64,000 bases of DNA from contig OZ025269.1 in NCBI GenBank assembly GCA_964019165.1, positions 1,927,921 to 1,991,920 of the forward strand, read 5' to 3'. How positions within the stretch are numbered: the stretch's first letter is position 1; the number at the start of each line of letters is the position of its first letter. The notes below the pieces were generated by a model, which saw only the letters and a list, made by a program, of their open reading frames with translations, searched no databases and was not told the origin of the DNA. Source of the DNA: Mastigias papua. Its lineage: Eukaryota > Cnidaria > Scyphozoa > Rhizostomeae > Mastigiidae. The position numbers and the translations under genes are program-made. Of this stretch, positions 38,620 through 51,003 are shown piece by piece.

Positions 38620-39770
38620 TAAGATCTTCACTTGAAAAGAATATCTTCACTTCAATAGAAGATATTTACATCAAGAGAAGCTCTTCCCTTCAAACAAATA
38701 TCTTCACTTCAACAGAAACACGTATTTTTACTGCAAAAGAAAATATTCACTCAAAAAGAAACTATCCTCTTCAAATAACTATCTTTAACACAACAGAAAG
38801 AAATATCTTCATTGCAACAGAAGATCTTTACTTCAACATAACCTCTTGCTTTTAAACAACCATCTCCAACCCAATAGAAAGAAATTTCTTCATTGCAACA
38901 GAAGATCTTCACTTAAACAAAACCTCTTGCTTTCAAACAACTATCTTCAACACAACAGAAAGAAATATCTTCATTGCAACAGAAGATCTTTACTTCAACA
39001 TAACCTCTTGCTTTCAAACAACCATCTCTAACCCAATAGAAAGAAATATCTTCATTGCAACAGAAGATCTTCACTTAAACAAAACCTCTTGCTTTCAAAC
39101 AACCATCTTCAACCAAATACAAAGAAATATCTTCATTGCAACAGAAGATCTTTACTTCAACAAATCCTCTTGCTTTCAAACAACCATCTTCAACCAAATA
39201 CAAAGAAATATCTTCATTGCAACAGAAGATCTTTACTTCAACAAATCCTCTTGCTTTCAAACAACCATCTTCAACCAAATACAAAGAAATATCTTCATTG
39301 CAACAGAAGATCTTCACTTCAACAAATCCTCTTGCTTTCAAAAAAAACCATCTTGCTTTCAAACAACCATCTTGCTTTCAAACAACCGTCTTGCTTTCAA
39401 ACAACCATCTTCAACCAAATAGAAAGAAATATCTTCATTGCAACAGAAGATCTTCACTTCAACAAATCCTCTTGCTTTCAAAAAAACCATCTTGCTTTCA
39501 AACAACCATCTTGCTTTCAAACAACCGTCTTGCTTTCAAACAACCATCTTCAACACAACAGAAAGAAATATCTTCATTGCAATAGAAGATCTTCAGTTAA
39601 ACAGAACCTCTTTCAGCTAAACAAATATGTTCACTGCAGCAAAATTCCTTTACTTCAAACAAATATCTTCAATGTAGCAGATCAATCGTACTTACAAAGA
39701 ATACTATCATGTCAAGAAAACATCTTCACTTCAACAAGACATCTTCACTTCAGATGAGCACCTCATATCA
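38620..39770. repeat. 81-bp tandem repeat downstream of BABAM2
   Basis: Units containing CATTGCAACAGAAGATCTTC, CCTCTTGCTTTCAAACAACC and AAAGAAATATCTT recur exactly 81 bases apart (38811, 38892, 38973, 39054, 39135 and so on). Edges are irregular, with an internal 20-bp expansion of CTTGCTTTCAAACAACC around 39345-39545. As 81 is a multiple of three, both strands stay open for long stretches, but the composition and repeat purity argue against protein coding. It starts within about 15 bases of the proposed BABAM2 stop and may lie in its 3' UTR. Confidence 0.93.
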
Positions 39771-39782
39771 AACGGAAATCTG

Positions 39783-42700
39783 CTAAAGTTCTTTCAAAAC
39801 TACTTTAGCAGCTTCAAAACTAGGCAGTAACAGTTCTTCACACAAGAATTTCTAGGCTTCAGAACATTAACGTTGAATTTTGCAATAAAAAGCAGAAATG
39901 ATAGTAAAACCAATACACTAACAAATCCATCAGAAATTACGATAAGAAATTTGAGCTATTCCGCATGTCATTTATAGGTACGGTACAAGATGCTTCTTGA
40001 AACTTTGTTGAAATAGACCTCATTACTTAAATGATAGGTCAAAGGGGTCAGAGATCTGAAATTTTGCGAACTCACGATCAGCTGCGTTTCCAACTGCATC
40101 ATAAGACCCTCTAAAAAGCTCCGAACCAATGTGAGTACATCTTCTGAGTGTAAGTCCCAACTTTTTAGGACTTTAATTGGTTACTAGCCCAATTATAAGA
40201 ACGAATTATATATGAAAAAACAGGGACTGCCACAACAATTGACAAAATGCATACCTGATCGCTTCTACAACTGTCTTTGAGCTCCATCTTGGGCTGTAAC
40301 GATATTCTTTAAATGTTTGTCGAAACGGTCCCTTACTCGTGCGGTGATACACCGACTGCACAACAAGGATGGGCTGTGACGTTGGGTACTTTTCTCCCAC
40401 AATAACTAAAAATATGGCAAAATATAGAGTAAATTCAATAGATAGGATTACAAGATGTATGACTAATAAGCCTTCTTTCTAATAAACAAACCATATGGTT
40501 TCAAAATAAAAAAATAATCATAGAATGGAAAAGATTAGTTCTGGAATGGTATCAAAGTATAAAGTGCTACAGAGATTTTAAGCTCTACGTCACACCAAAT
40601 CAGGGAACACAGAATCATTCAACATGGCGTGCAAAGTGTCTTTCGTAAAGGTTGGTTTACACGGTCGTTCCATTACAACAACTAATTTGAGAAGTCACCG
40701 TTCTGAAAATGCTATCAGAAGGTGAATGTGTTAAAACGGCCTTACAACAGAGCAAGGCACTGTACGAGAGTCACACTTGATGACTTCACAATGCTTTTCA
40801 AAAGAGAATAAGAAACTACAAGAAAGCAACATCAAAAAACTCAGTAACAGAAAAAGAATATATGGTACTTTCTTGAACAAGCTTTGATTTAGCTTTCAAG
40901 ATAACCAACCGAATATAGAATATTAAAAACAAACTGCAAAACCGGTTGGTTGGAATGCTTTCGGATCATGCAACCATCTTTATTTTTTCTGTTGGCATTG
41001 TTGCTTGTTTCATCACTTACTTTGGTCGCTATTACAACGATTTTAATGTCATGGCTTTGAGGCAGATATGATGTACTACACCAAAAGGTATTTATCTTAC
41101 AGTGTTGTTACGCATTTTCAAGTAACGTAACTATGTGACACGTAAATTGTAAATTTCGAAATAGCATACAAAACTGTAAAGCATTCACCTTTAATTTGAT
41201 GAAATAAACTACAAAAGCATTCAAATAGAGAAGCAAGAGGAAAGTAAACATTTGCACTAGAGGAAGATATCGACTGTCAAATCTTTGAATGAAAATTAAT
41301 ATTAGGAGTAAGGATATAAATTGCTACCACAATAAAACGTACTACTATCAATAACTCACCGTGCAAGATGAAAAAAAAGCCATCGTGGCTGAGGAGCAGG
41401 GAAATCTCATTAAAGCCTTCAACATCGTATTCGACAATTGATCTGTGTAGAAAAAGTGCCTCAAAAGCATTACGGAAAATACTTATCATATATATTAGAA
41501 ACTTCCAAACTGAGAGTGCAAAACAGATCACACTCAAATGCAACATAAATTGGAAATCAGAACAACTATTAAAGGAGGATGGAGAAAGATTAAAATCCAG
41601 CCTCATCAACAGAAAGATGAGACTGTCTGAGCAAATGACGGAAAGGGCAGACAGTCTGCAAAAACTAGTTATTGACGGCAAATTCAATTGAAAGGAACCA
41701 AACTTTGTGGTTAGGTGGCATGGAGAAATTGACTAGGCAGAACAGAAATTTATTAAGACGAAAAGTGACAAGAAGTGTGAAGTCTAACATGCTGAGCTGT
41801 GCTGACAGATGTGGTTATGAAGAGCCCTAAAAAGCAACAGGCCTATTCACCTATTCAATAAACTCACTTTTGGACTAATAAATATGTCTAGGTATAGATC
41901 AGAAATTGAATCGTAGAAACAAAAGAATCAGTTTTATAGCTACCCGTGAAACTCAGCAAGGAATGTTGCGCCCAGTTCCTTCCTCCTCTTATATCGCTCT
42001 GAAATTTCATTCACCTACAATATAAAGACTCTATGACGGTAACTGTAATTGAGGATTCTCCTTGCAAAATATATCATTCGAAAGTTATTAGTCACTGCGG
42101 AATAGAAGCTTTGAATAATCTGTAATTGGAAACAAAAATGTTTCGACAATAATGGAAGCGTCAACCATCAAATAAAGGCAAATGTACTACTCAAAGCAAG
42201 CTTTTGATCTTACAACAGTTCACTTCACTAATCTGTTTCTACCTGATTCTAATCGCTTCTTCATTTACCCGCAATCGGGTCCGATTTCTTGATTCATTGA
42301 TTTATCGATTGAGTGCTACGTTGATGAAGAAATAACGAAGATATCTGGCTATAAAGAAATTGCAATTTGAATACACGAGCCCTACGAAATTCCATACAAA
42401 TGCAATTAATCATATTGGAAAATTTGGTTTATAGCTTTACCGTATTTATAAAAAGATAATCGACTTTTTCTACATAGGATTTTAAATCCGAACCACCATA
42501 TGCCGGCAGCCGGAGCATTCCTGTGCCACCGAAAGCGCTAAAAGAAAGTCAGAGCAAGTTGCCATTTATTTCGTAAAGAAACAGGTCACATACATGGGTG
42601 AAGCATATTGATATAGACTAATCAAAAAATATCGCAGAATGGTAATGCCAAAAGGGCCTGTAATTCTGCTATACTCTCAACGGATCTATATTGCATATAA

Positions 42701-43898
42701 ATCGATGAGAAAGAATTTGAGGTGAAAGGCCTCAGTTACAATACAGTTTCTAAAAGTGAAACATGAATAGGAGTTGAAGCTATGCAAACCCGTACGGTCA
42801 GGAAAACATTGAAGTAACTGAAGATATATATTATATATGAACGACAGTGTGAAAATGTATATGATAGAAGTTGAACCAATAACCTTCCTTGCATGCATTA
42901 ACCTTTCTTTGCAAGCATTAACTTTCCTTTGCATGCATTAACCTTCCCTTGAATGCATTAACTTTGCTTTGCATGCATTAACCTTCCTTTGCATCCATAA
43001 ACAAGGTGAGGGAGCAAGCACTTTGACATAACATAAAAGAATCTGTCCTAAATTTAATATTGCGTACAAGAACCAGTAGAAGTATCAGCATTGAAAAAGA
43101 AATTAAAAATCTCACTGTTCCAATTTTGAAGAAAGATACAGTCGTGGAGTAATCTTGGATAAGTTCGGTCCTTGAAAATTGATCTGTAATACTGCCTTGT
43201 TGTCTCCAGTGTTTCCCTGAGACAAATATTCATTTTCATAGCACCATGCTAGATATGTACACAGTTCATAAACTCAATAAACCAACGACATCCAATCAGT
43301 TGTTCTTGACAGTATATTCAAGAAACAAACCCAATCCATGACAACAATCCTTTTATGATATGTAAATAATGGATGAAAACAACATCAATCCTTCAAACAA
43401 TATTCTCATAGATTGACAACTTATAACTTATGAAAATAAGTTTATGCAAACTTTCTCCAACATCCCACAAAATAAAATATAGGAGGAGCTCCAAAAGATT
43501 TAGGAGGTCAAGCTGTGGAATACCCCAAATGATGATGAAAAGTATATATAGTCTGCCACTGCATTCAAAAAGCAAATTAAGATTTAGGGTGGGGAAGCCA
43601 GTAGCCTTTGTACAGTTTGCAAGTAGGTATTGAAATCCTTTCATAGTTAATTATTGTTAATTAATATGTACTTCTTTAGGTATATTGAAAATAGTTGGTG
43701 TTATTTAGTTTTACTTTCAAAAGTATACGAGCACCAGCCTTAATCAAATATTTGATTGACTGATAAAATGACTGATTGACTGACTGATTGATTGATTGGC
43801 CAATTAATTGATTGATTGATTTATTTATTGGCTGATCAAGTGATTGATTGATTTATTGGCTGATCAACTGACTGATTGATTCATTGATTCATTGATCA

Positions 43899-43947
<49 letters not shown>

Positions 43948-46900
43948 GCAAATCTGGAATTGATCTTTCATCATCAAACATGAATAGAACAACTGATACA
44001 GATAGAGAAAAAGACAAAGGTTACAATCCATACATCTGCCAAATAAACTCACACATATTATACTCAAGTTTCTCTTTTTCTAAATTTGAAATTCATTACT
44101 ATGTCACTTCAAATCAAAAATGAAAAGAAAGAAAGAAGAAAGAACTAATAAATTAAAAGAAAGAGAAGTAGCATACCCTAATCAAATATTGAGGTAGCTC
44201 TGATATATCCACTGCAAATTCAAACATGAATGATGCTGTTGTGTTGTAACTCTATATATGAACAATAAATTCAACAAAGTAAGAGTAAAATATGTAGTAA
44301 AGTATCAAATATATAACTTTTACTAAAAAGAAAAATTTTGAAAGAATACTCGTGACTATGAAGTTGTAGATCAGTGATTCCCAAACTGGGATTTGCAGTT
44401 CATTGGGGGACCACAAAGGGGTCCAGGGGGCCATGAAGGACTCCAAGAGTTACAGTAGGGGTCAGCCTACTCTACTCAAAAGAAAATGAAATCCACTATT
44501 ATTACTAAATATCAAACCTTACTGAAATTAATATGCAAGGTGATATGTGATACCAGTAATAACTTAGTCATTATCAACTAAACCCTATATATACCTTTGT
44601 ATTTTTGCAAGATAACAATTCCTTGTCAGGTTACCAAGCCTCCCTGGCAAATTTACTGGTAAAATAGCTACCACAGAGAAGTTCTCAAAAACTTTGACTA
44701 GCTTGGAAAAAGAAACAATAATCTTACCGAATTGCCATTGTTAGTGCAGTACACCTCACAATCTTTTGCATAGTTTGTTGTTTCACATAAATCTTTCCAC
44801 TGTTCATTTATTCTTGACACTGAAGAAACTTGTTCTCTTTTATATTGGGAGTATTCTCTTAAAACATTTAGCAGCAGGTTTGACAGACATGACTCATGAG
44901 CTGGGTTCCAATCATTGTAGCCCTTGACAATGAAATTACGAAAGAGAGGTCAATGACAATCATATTCATAATGATCATCATTACAGTCATCATCACAATC
45001 ATCATCATCATAGTCATCATTATTATAATCATCTTCATCACAATAACACAAACGCTGAAAAATGTCTTAAAATTCACTGCAGACCTCCCTTGGTAAGGTA
45101 GTCTACAGGTGGCTACTTGGATATATACAATACATACACGAATTAAAGAGAAAAATGGTAAATTATACATTGATTAATATAACAACAATCCAGGACTGCC
45201 CCAATATCTAGCTAAGGATATCACACTCAATTTTTGAAATACACCCTACTGGACGACTCTCAGCAATGACATACTACAAGTACAGTACAAATACATGACA
45301 ACTACAAGTACAGTCAAATTCATATTGAAAACAGAAAAACATAAGAAAGAGAAAAGAATAATTTTAAATAACAACTTCTGTTATGATTGAAACCAAGAGA
45401 CAATTAAAAAGTGGAGGAATTTTGTCTAGGAAACTAAATGTTTTCATAATACCTTTAACTCATCTAAAGAAATTGTAAACTCTTCATCATCTGGACCAAA
45501 TACTATATCAGGTGGACTCAGAGGACTGTTTTTATCAAAAATGATCTCCCCTATAAAGTCAATAAGGAAATTATACACAAAAGAGGCTTTATGCATCTTC
45601 AGGCTACTAAAATTTTAGCATTGAATGAGTGAATATACTTAAATCTAAGAAGGATACAAGCAAACCATGATGAAATACCACTGAATACTATCAACATTTA
45701 ATGAACATTTACTAAGCCAAATATTACTAATTCACGGTCTGCATGAAATATAAACTGAGAAAAATTGCATTCAGACAATCAGAGTCATGATGCACAAATC
45801 TTTGAATGAAAAGGTCAAGCTAATCCAATGATGACCAAAAGGGGTTAGGGGCACAAATTTCAACTAAAAAAGACACTCCTTGCATTCTACCAAAATATCA
45901 TAGTTTAGGCCAAAATAGAATAGTACTGATCTATTGCAATTTTACACATTTACAATGATTCCTGATAGAAGGTATGGAATGTTTCAAAGCCAAGATTGCA
46001 AACTGTACACTCACATTAAAATGATTACATGTGTTTTCACAAAGATTTGAATGATGTATTCCAAACTTTAGCAAATAAAATTATTGGTGTAAAATGATAA
46101 GACAGGAGTGTTTAAAAATTCCCTTGTTCTATCATAAAGTAATTTGAATAGCACATTCTAGCTTGCCTTGGTAGGTGGGGAGTTCTTTGGGGAATTACTA
46201 TGCTACTGATCAGTTTTCTTGCTGCGAGATCCCTCCCAGCTTCACATTTTGCAGTTGGCCAACTTAGCTTCTTTTAGTGTCTATGTATTTGAAACAAATA
46301 CTTTAAAAGGATACACAGCCGATGTTTTTATATGGTATTTCAACTGCCTGTAATGTTGTTATCCGCAGGATGTAGCTACAGTATTGGCTTAAAGAACCTC
46401 TACTAGTTTTAGTTTCCGGTTTTACTAGCCAACCCATACGTTCACCTCTTACAAAAGACAAATTAAACACAATCTTCCTGATTGACTTTCACACATTTGG
46501 CATTGAGACGATGAATTAAAAATAATACCTTACAGTAACTTCTAAATATAATGAAAAATTGATTAGATGTAGGCATTTAACCACTTACAACTGACAACAT
46601 TATCAGCAATTTGAAACGAGAGCCTAAAACGGTCACATTCCTCTGTTTGAGCAAATGATCTGCAAGGAATAAATTTGAATGGTAATAAAACAATTCTTCT
46701 CCTGTCCTACCTCTATCGGAGGGTAATAGAATGATTTCGAGGAAATTTTAACCGCGCCGAATTCTTTTCATTTTCAATTACCTATCTAAGGAGGGTGACC
46801 TTTAAGCAGTATTGATCTTCAAGGGGTGTTCCATCACAGAAATAAATAAGAATAAAAGGTTTTACTGCATCAAAAGCCTAAATCATTGTCAATTCAACAT

Positions 46901-47048
46901 ACAGCCTTGGACGTCCATTTAGGTACATGGTTGTTTGAACTTACCCACTTTTCAATTCATCCACTGTAAAGGGCTTCCCCAATAGTCCGACCCTTGTATG
47001 TTTCAAGTCATCAACAAAAGGTTTAACCGGTTGATATATTATGGGCAT
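39783..47048 (-). CDS. BABAM2: BRISC and BRCA1-A complex member 2 (BRE)
   Basis: Eleven minus-strand exons that keep phase throughout: 47048-46945, 46659-46589, 45550-45453, 44922-44728, 44251-44177, 43216-43116, 42537-42441, 42014-41944, 41442-41360, 40405-40255 and 39819-39783. They give about 360 residues, against 383 in human. Recognisable landmarks include TVDELKSGSF and CDRFRLSFQI (exons 1-2), WEIIFDKNSPLSPPDIVFGP (3), NDWNPAHESCL (4), FEFAVDISELPQYLI (5), RLYLSSKLEHAFGG (6-7), VEYDVEGFNEISLLL (9) and FQSVYH/YSPRW equivalents QSVYHRTSK and YRYSPRWSS (10). The family has UEV-like folds and scaffolds the BRCC36-Abraxas deubiquitinase complexes that remove K63-linked ubiquitin in DNA repair and in the cytoplasm. 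The last exon (12 codons, SFEAAKVVLKEL) is the least certain. Confidence 0.93.
42887..43000. repeat. 20-bp tandem repeat (TTTGCATGCATTAACCTTCC)
   Basis: Six units with small substitutions in the BABAM2 intron between exons 6 and 7. Units contain the octamer-like TTTGCATGCA palindrome. Confidence 0.9.
43486..43745 (+). mobile_element. 5'-truncated LINE 3' end, same family as 13351-13594
   Basis: The plus frame reads KLWNTPNDDEKY-stop-SATAFKKQIK, the C-terminal LINE signature, then a UTR with GAAAATAGTTGGTGTTATTT (compare GTAAATAGTTGGTGTTA at 13.5 kb), and runs into a (GATT)n-rich tail. It lies in a BABAM2 intron on the opposite strand. Confidence 0.65.
43755..43948. repeat. (GATT)n microsatellite, interrupted
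   Basis: TGATTGATTGATT runs with GACT and TTAT interruptions; pure from about 43895. Probably grew from the tail of the preceding LINE fragment. Confidence 0.9.
44372..44460. mobile_element. hAT-type MITE end fragment
   Basis: CAGTGATTCCCAAACTGGGA followed by GGGGACCACAAAGGGGTCCA resembles the CAGNG-TTCCCAAAC left ends of hAT superfamily MITEs. No matching right end is visible, so it is likely truncated. Lies in the intron between BABAM2 exons 5 and 4. Confidence 0.5.
44955..45050. repeat. ATCATC-type microsatellite
   Basis: Imperfect ATCATCATCACAATC units directly upstream of BABAM2 exon 4. Confidence 0.85.
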
Positions 47049-47230
47049 TGTTCGCAACTCTCAAAACTCTGACAACATCCCAGTCAATCATTGAAGTGCC
47101 CAATCTAGGGTTGGAGTGAGTGGGCATGATCCATTTCGATTTACCTCGACAACAGCAACAACTGCGCTATTTTACAAGAAATTGCACTGCTAATTCAGAG
47201 GTTGGAGTGGGGAAACATCAGGATTTAATT

Positions 47231-47687
47231 ACACGCTTATTTTATAAGGAACCACTTTATAAGGAACCTACATGTAGAAGGTCAAAATATTTAAAGAACT
47301 TGTACTACTAACGGAAAAATCCCTAAGGAACTCTTCATTTTCAAATTCCGAGTGCTGTACTCAGATGCAAGTCAAGATTACATTACATTGGATGATATCA
47401 ATGGAATAGATTGATACTTCTTGATTGAAATTATGCTTTTGCATATATAGAACTTATTTCCTGTCGCATTTGTGCTTTTGAGGTTGAGTTCTAGCCATAA
47501 TTAAAGGTAAAATTGAGAATTTCAATGCTTTTCTAGTGTCTGTGCCATTTTGTGGCACTCTATGTGCAATGGAAATTAAAGAACTATTAAGGAACTTTTA
47601 GTACTAGAATTTGATAAAAAGAGGTCCGAAAATAAGGAACTTTTAGAACTAGGCCTTTAGCTAGGTTCCTTATAAAAAAAAGGGTGT
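47231..47687. mobile_element. MITE with TA-flanked CAC(G/C)CTT ends upstream of BABAM2
   Basis: Inverted ends ACACGCTTATTTTATAAGGA (left) and ACACCCTTTTTTTTATAAGG (right, minus strand), both followed by AACC. Each end is next to TA, as expected for a Tc1/mariner-type target, which is inference. Internal copies of TAAGGAACTTTTAG suggest sub-repeats. It begins about 180 bp upstream of the BABAM2 start codon. Confidence 0.65.
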
Positions 47688-47859
47688 ATAAGATATGATG
47701 CAATATATAGAGATATGATACTTACATGGTATTTATGAGAATATTAAGTTGGTTGGAAAAGTGAGAATTTAATGGTGTGCGAATTACATTGTGGAAATGA
47801 GAAGTATGCTAACATGGTGAAGATGGAATCATAGTCTATCATGGAGTATGATTTATATG

Positions 47860-49400
47860 CTAGATATGAATGATGTTCTTTACAATGCTGGATATTGGAT
47901 ATTTTATTGGTGGTAGATTTGAAGGATGTGAGTAACTGTGGCAGAGATGAAGGATGTAAATCTGAGGTATATACTTTACATTGCAGTGAGAGAAGCAACA
48001 TATATGATGTGATCTATAGGATCTGGCAGATCTAAGGGACATGATTTGGGTACTAGATCTGATGAATTTTACTTCTTTGGTAGACTTCATGGATGTGACT
48101 TAGATGGTAGATGTGAAAACTGTGAGTTAGGTGGTAGACTGAGGGATGTGATTTAAGTGGTAGGTCTGAGGGATGTGATTTAGGTGGTAGATGTTGTGAC
48201 TGCCAGTAAACTCATCAGCAGGGAAGGACACGGAATTTGAAGTAATGCGATATTCTTCTAATCGATTAACTACAATGAAACAAAAATGAACAAATAAATA
48301 CTAAAGCTAGCTATATAACTACAAACCAAACAAAGTACAAGAGTTATGACAAACAGATGAACAAACAGAAACTTACCAAATGTTACCTGCCTCCCCACTG
48401 TTAGCACGCCACAAGAAACACTGGTTGAACTCCGAAAGCTCTGACACACAACTAACTCACAAACTAACCTAATTTATATTAAAGTTAAACCCCGAATGGT
48501 TACATGGAACACTTAACAAACAGTGAAAATGCGCGTAATTACGATACTTGACTCAACAGGGAAATAACACAAAGCACAAAATGCGAAAACAAGTAAATGC
48601 AAAACAAGTTAACGTGATAAACAAGCTGAAACGTAAACAAGTAGAAGTGAAAACAAGTTGTAATCGAAAAACAAGAAAAATGATAAACACGGAAAATCAA
48701 AAACAAGTAAAACTCAAACAACAACAAAATACTAGCCCTAAATGAAAATTAGTACTAACAGATGTGAAAGATGTGATATGAGTGGTAGGTCTGAGGGATG
48801 TGATTTAAGTGGTAGGTGTGAAGGATGTGATATGGGTGGTAGGTCTGAGGGATGTGATTTAAGTAGTAGATTTGAAAGATGTGATTTATTTGGTAGGTCT
48901 GAAGGATGTGGCTTAGTTGATAGGTCTGAGGGATGTAACTGGATGGTAGATGTGAAAGATGTTATATATGTTCTAGTTCTGAGGGATGTTATTTAAGTGG
49001 TAATGTAAAAGATGTTATTAAGGTGGTAGGTCTGAGAGATGTGATTTAGGTGATGGATGTGAAAGATTTGATTTAGGTGATTGGTCTGAGGGATGTGATA
49101 TAAGTGGTGGATGTGAAAGATGTGATTTAGGTGCTAGATCTAATGGATGGGATTCAGGTGGAAGATGTGAAAGATGTGCTTTAACTGGTAGATCCACTGG
49201 ATGTGATATAGGTGGTAGATATGAAAGATGTGATTTAGGTGGTAGGTATGAAAGATGTGCTTTACTTGATAGATCTTAGGGATGCGACCTATGTGTTAGA
49301 TGTGAAAGGTTTGCTTTAACTGATTGATCTGAGGGATATGATTCATGCAATAGTTCTGATGGACGTAATTTTAACTGGTACATTTGATGGATGTGATTTA
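47860..49400. repeat. 27-bp minisatellite (GATGTGATTTAGGTGGTAGR type)
   Basis: Dozens of diverged units of about 27 bp built from GGTAGATCTGAGG/GGTAGATGTGAAAG and GATGTGATTTAGGT. Interrupted at 48195-48760 by an LTR-like insertion. Remnants reappear at about 50490-50760, on the far side of an unrelated segment. Confidence 0.9.
48195..48760. mobile_element. solo-LTR-like insertion
   Basis: A 566-bp non-repeat block in the minisatellite. It begins TGTGACTGCCAG and ends TAGTACTAACA (TGT...ACA termini) and is flanked on both sides by GATGT (48190-48194 and 48761-48765). That matches a solo LTR with a 5-bp duplication. Caution: GATGT also occurs in every minisatellite unit, so the duplication could be fortuitous. 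An AATAAA lies near 48293. Confidence 0.55.
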
Positions 49401-49885
49401 GGGATTCGGAGATTCATGAATGGTTTCCCTTGGTTCACTAAGGTTTAATACACATCTTGTGGCTCTAGCCAAAGCTAATAGTTCATTTTTTGAACGTTTC
49501 CTTGAAAATCTAACTGAACGAGCCTTTCTCTTACTGGTCTTCTAGACTTGCCTTACCATGCGACAATATATTGAATTGAATGACATTCATACAGCTACAG
49601 ACTATTGAGGCAACTCTCCTGATTTCAATAATTGCCTTCCAGGCCGACATGCCCTCTGATATAAAACGGTCAGTGGTTATACTCCCCAAAATACAAGAAT
49701 TATAGTGGGTAATGAAAAAGCATACTTATCTCATATTTGGAACTCCAAGTCGTAAAAATACTGCCATATTTAAGATCTACCATAAATCTGCTACAGGAAC
49801 CTAGGTTTAACATAAATTGCTCAAAATTTTCTCAAATACATGTTTTATTACCTTACCTGCCCCCTTAAGCCCCCTTTAGCCCCTG

Positions 49886-50340
49886 ATGCCAAAGAAAGAA
49901 AAGGTACACTGCAAGAATTTAGTAATAGCTAATAATATTTTTACTTTTAATGCTTCAAATTTCTTAACTCATATGCTTAAGAGTAAAAGTGTTCTTCTAA
50001 TGTCTCTAACCGCCTTCGTGGTGGACAATACTGTGTATGTTTCTGGAACAATCAGTTCATTCTCTAGCATGCTTTGCCCGGTTGATAAGGATATTAGAAA
50101 CAGCTTCAAAATATGCGCATTCAAGTTCTCGTAAAGGGTCTGCTGATAATAAGATCATATGCACGAAGTATGATCCATGTAAAGATTTACTTGAGCATCT
50201 TAAAAGTCTTGAGGATACTGATATCGATCCTCTCAAAGCAATCCCAGAGGACGAAGTTTCTTTGGAACATGTGCCAGGGCCAACAACCCAGATAATTCTG
50301 ATGAAGATGAGGAAGTTACAATTGGCTAATTGTTTTTAAC
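49886..50340 (+). other. unidentified coding-like fragment within minisatellite region
   Basis: Codon-like stretch SRKGSADNKIICTKYDPCKD and LLEHLKSLEDTDIDPL then EDEVSLEHVPGP. A shift of one frame would give an acidic end NSDEDEEVTIG followed by a stop. An upstream frame (LTAFVVDNTVYVSGTISSF) overlaps it. It may be a retrocopy or decayed gene. Not recognised. Confidence 0.3.
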
Positions 50341-51003
50341 AAATGATATCGAAAAATGCATAAGAAAGCTTTCATAAACCTTATCTCTAATAAGATTTCT
50401 CTCTATTAGGCCTCCTCTAGGATTGAAACAAATAAATAAGCCCTCCAGCCGATTAATAGAACTGTTACGGTTTGTAATTTATAATGCAGATCTAAGGTGT
50501 GCTTTGGATGGTGGATTTGAGGGTGTAAATAGATTGGTAGATATGAGGGATGAAATTTTTTATAAAAAGGAAGACCTGATACTATTCAGGGTATTCAGCT
50601 GGTAGACCAAGTAGATGCGATTAAGGTGGTAGGAAACTAGAAAATGATTGGGAGGTACACTTAGCAGATGTGATTTAGATGGTAAATCTACAGTACATGA
50701 TATACGATAGGTGGATCTGAGGCACCCGGAGAGATGAAACTCAGGTGGTAGGTAAAGTTATACCCAACATGCGCTTAAAAAACTTCGAGCAAAGTATTTT
50801 CACACCCCACAATACACCCCTGCTCTGTTACCAGTGATTCATCTAGCTTTTCAGCGTCATCGAACAAAGTTAAACGCAAAAGGCCTGGAAACTATTTTCA
50901 GTTTTAGCGGGAATGCCAATAATAGCGTCAGCAAAGTAACTCATCAATAAGAAACTTGAGCCGTATTTAAAGTTATTAACTGTTTAAAATTACTTAATTC
51001 AAC

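Noticed and set aside
39075..39757. ORFs on both strands in the 81-bp repeat (27-residue period)
   Set aside because: Open only because the period is a multiple of three and units lack stops; flanking context is the BABAM2 3' region.
43864..45170. ORFs with NQSINQSINQ and MMIVMMTVMM
   Set aside because: Microsatellite translations of (GATT)n and (ATC)n tracts.
48742..48996. Cys-rich 9-residue repeat ORF (GRSEGCDLS)
   Set aside because: 27-bp minisatellite translation; short and interrupted, with no conserved start or homology.
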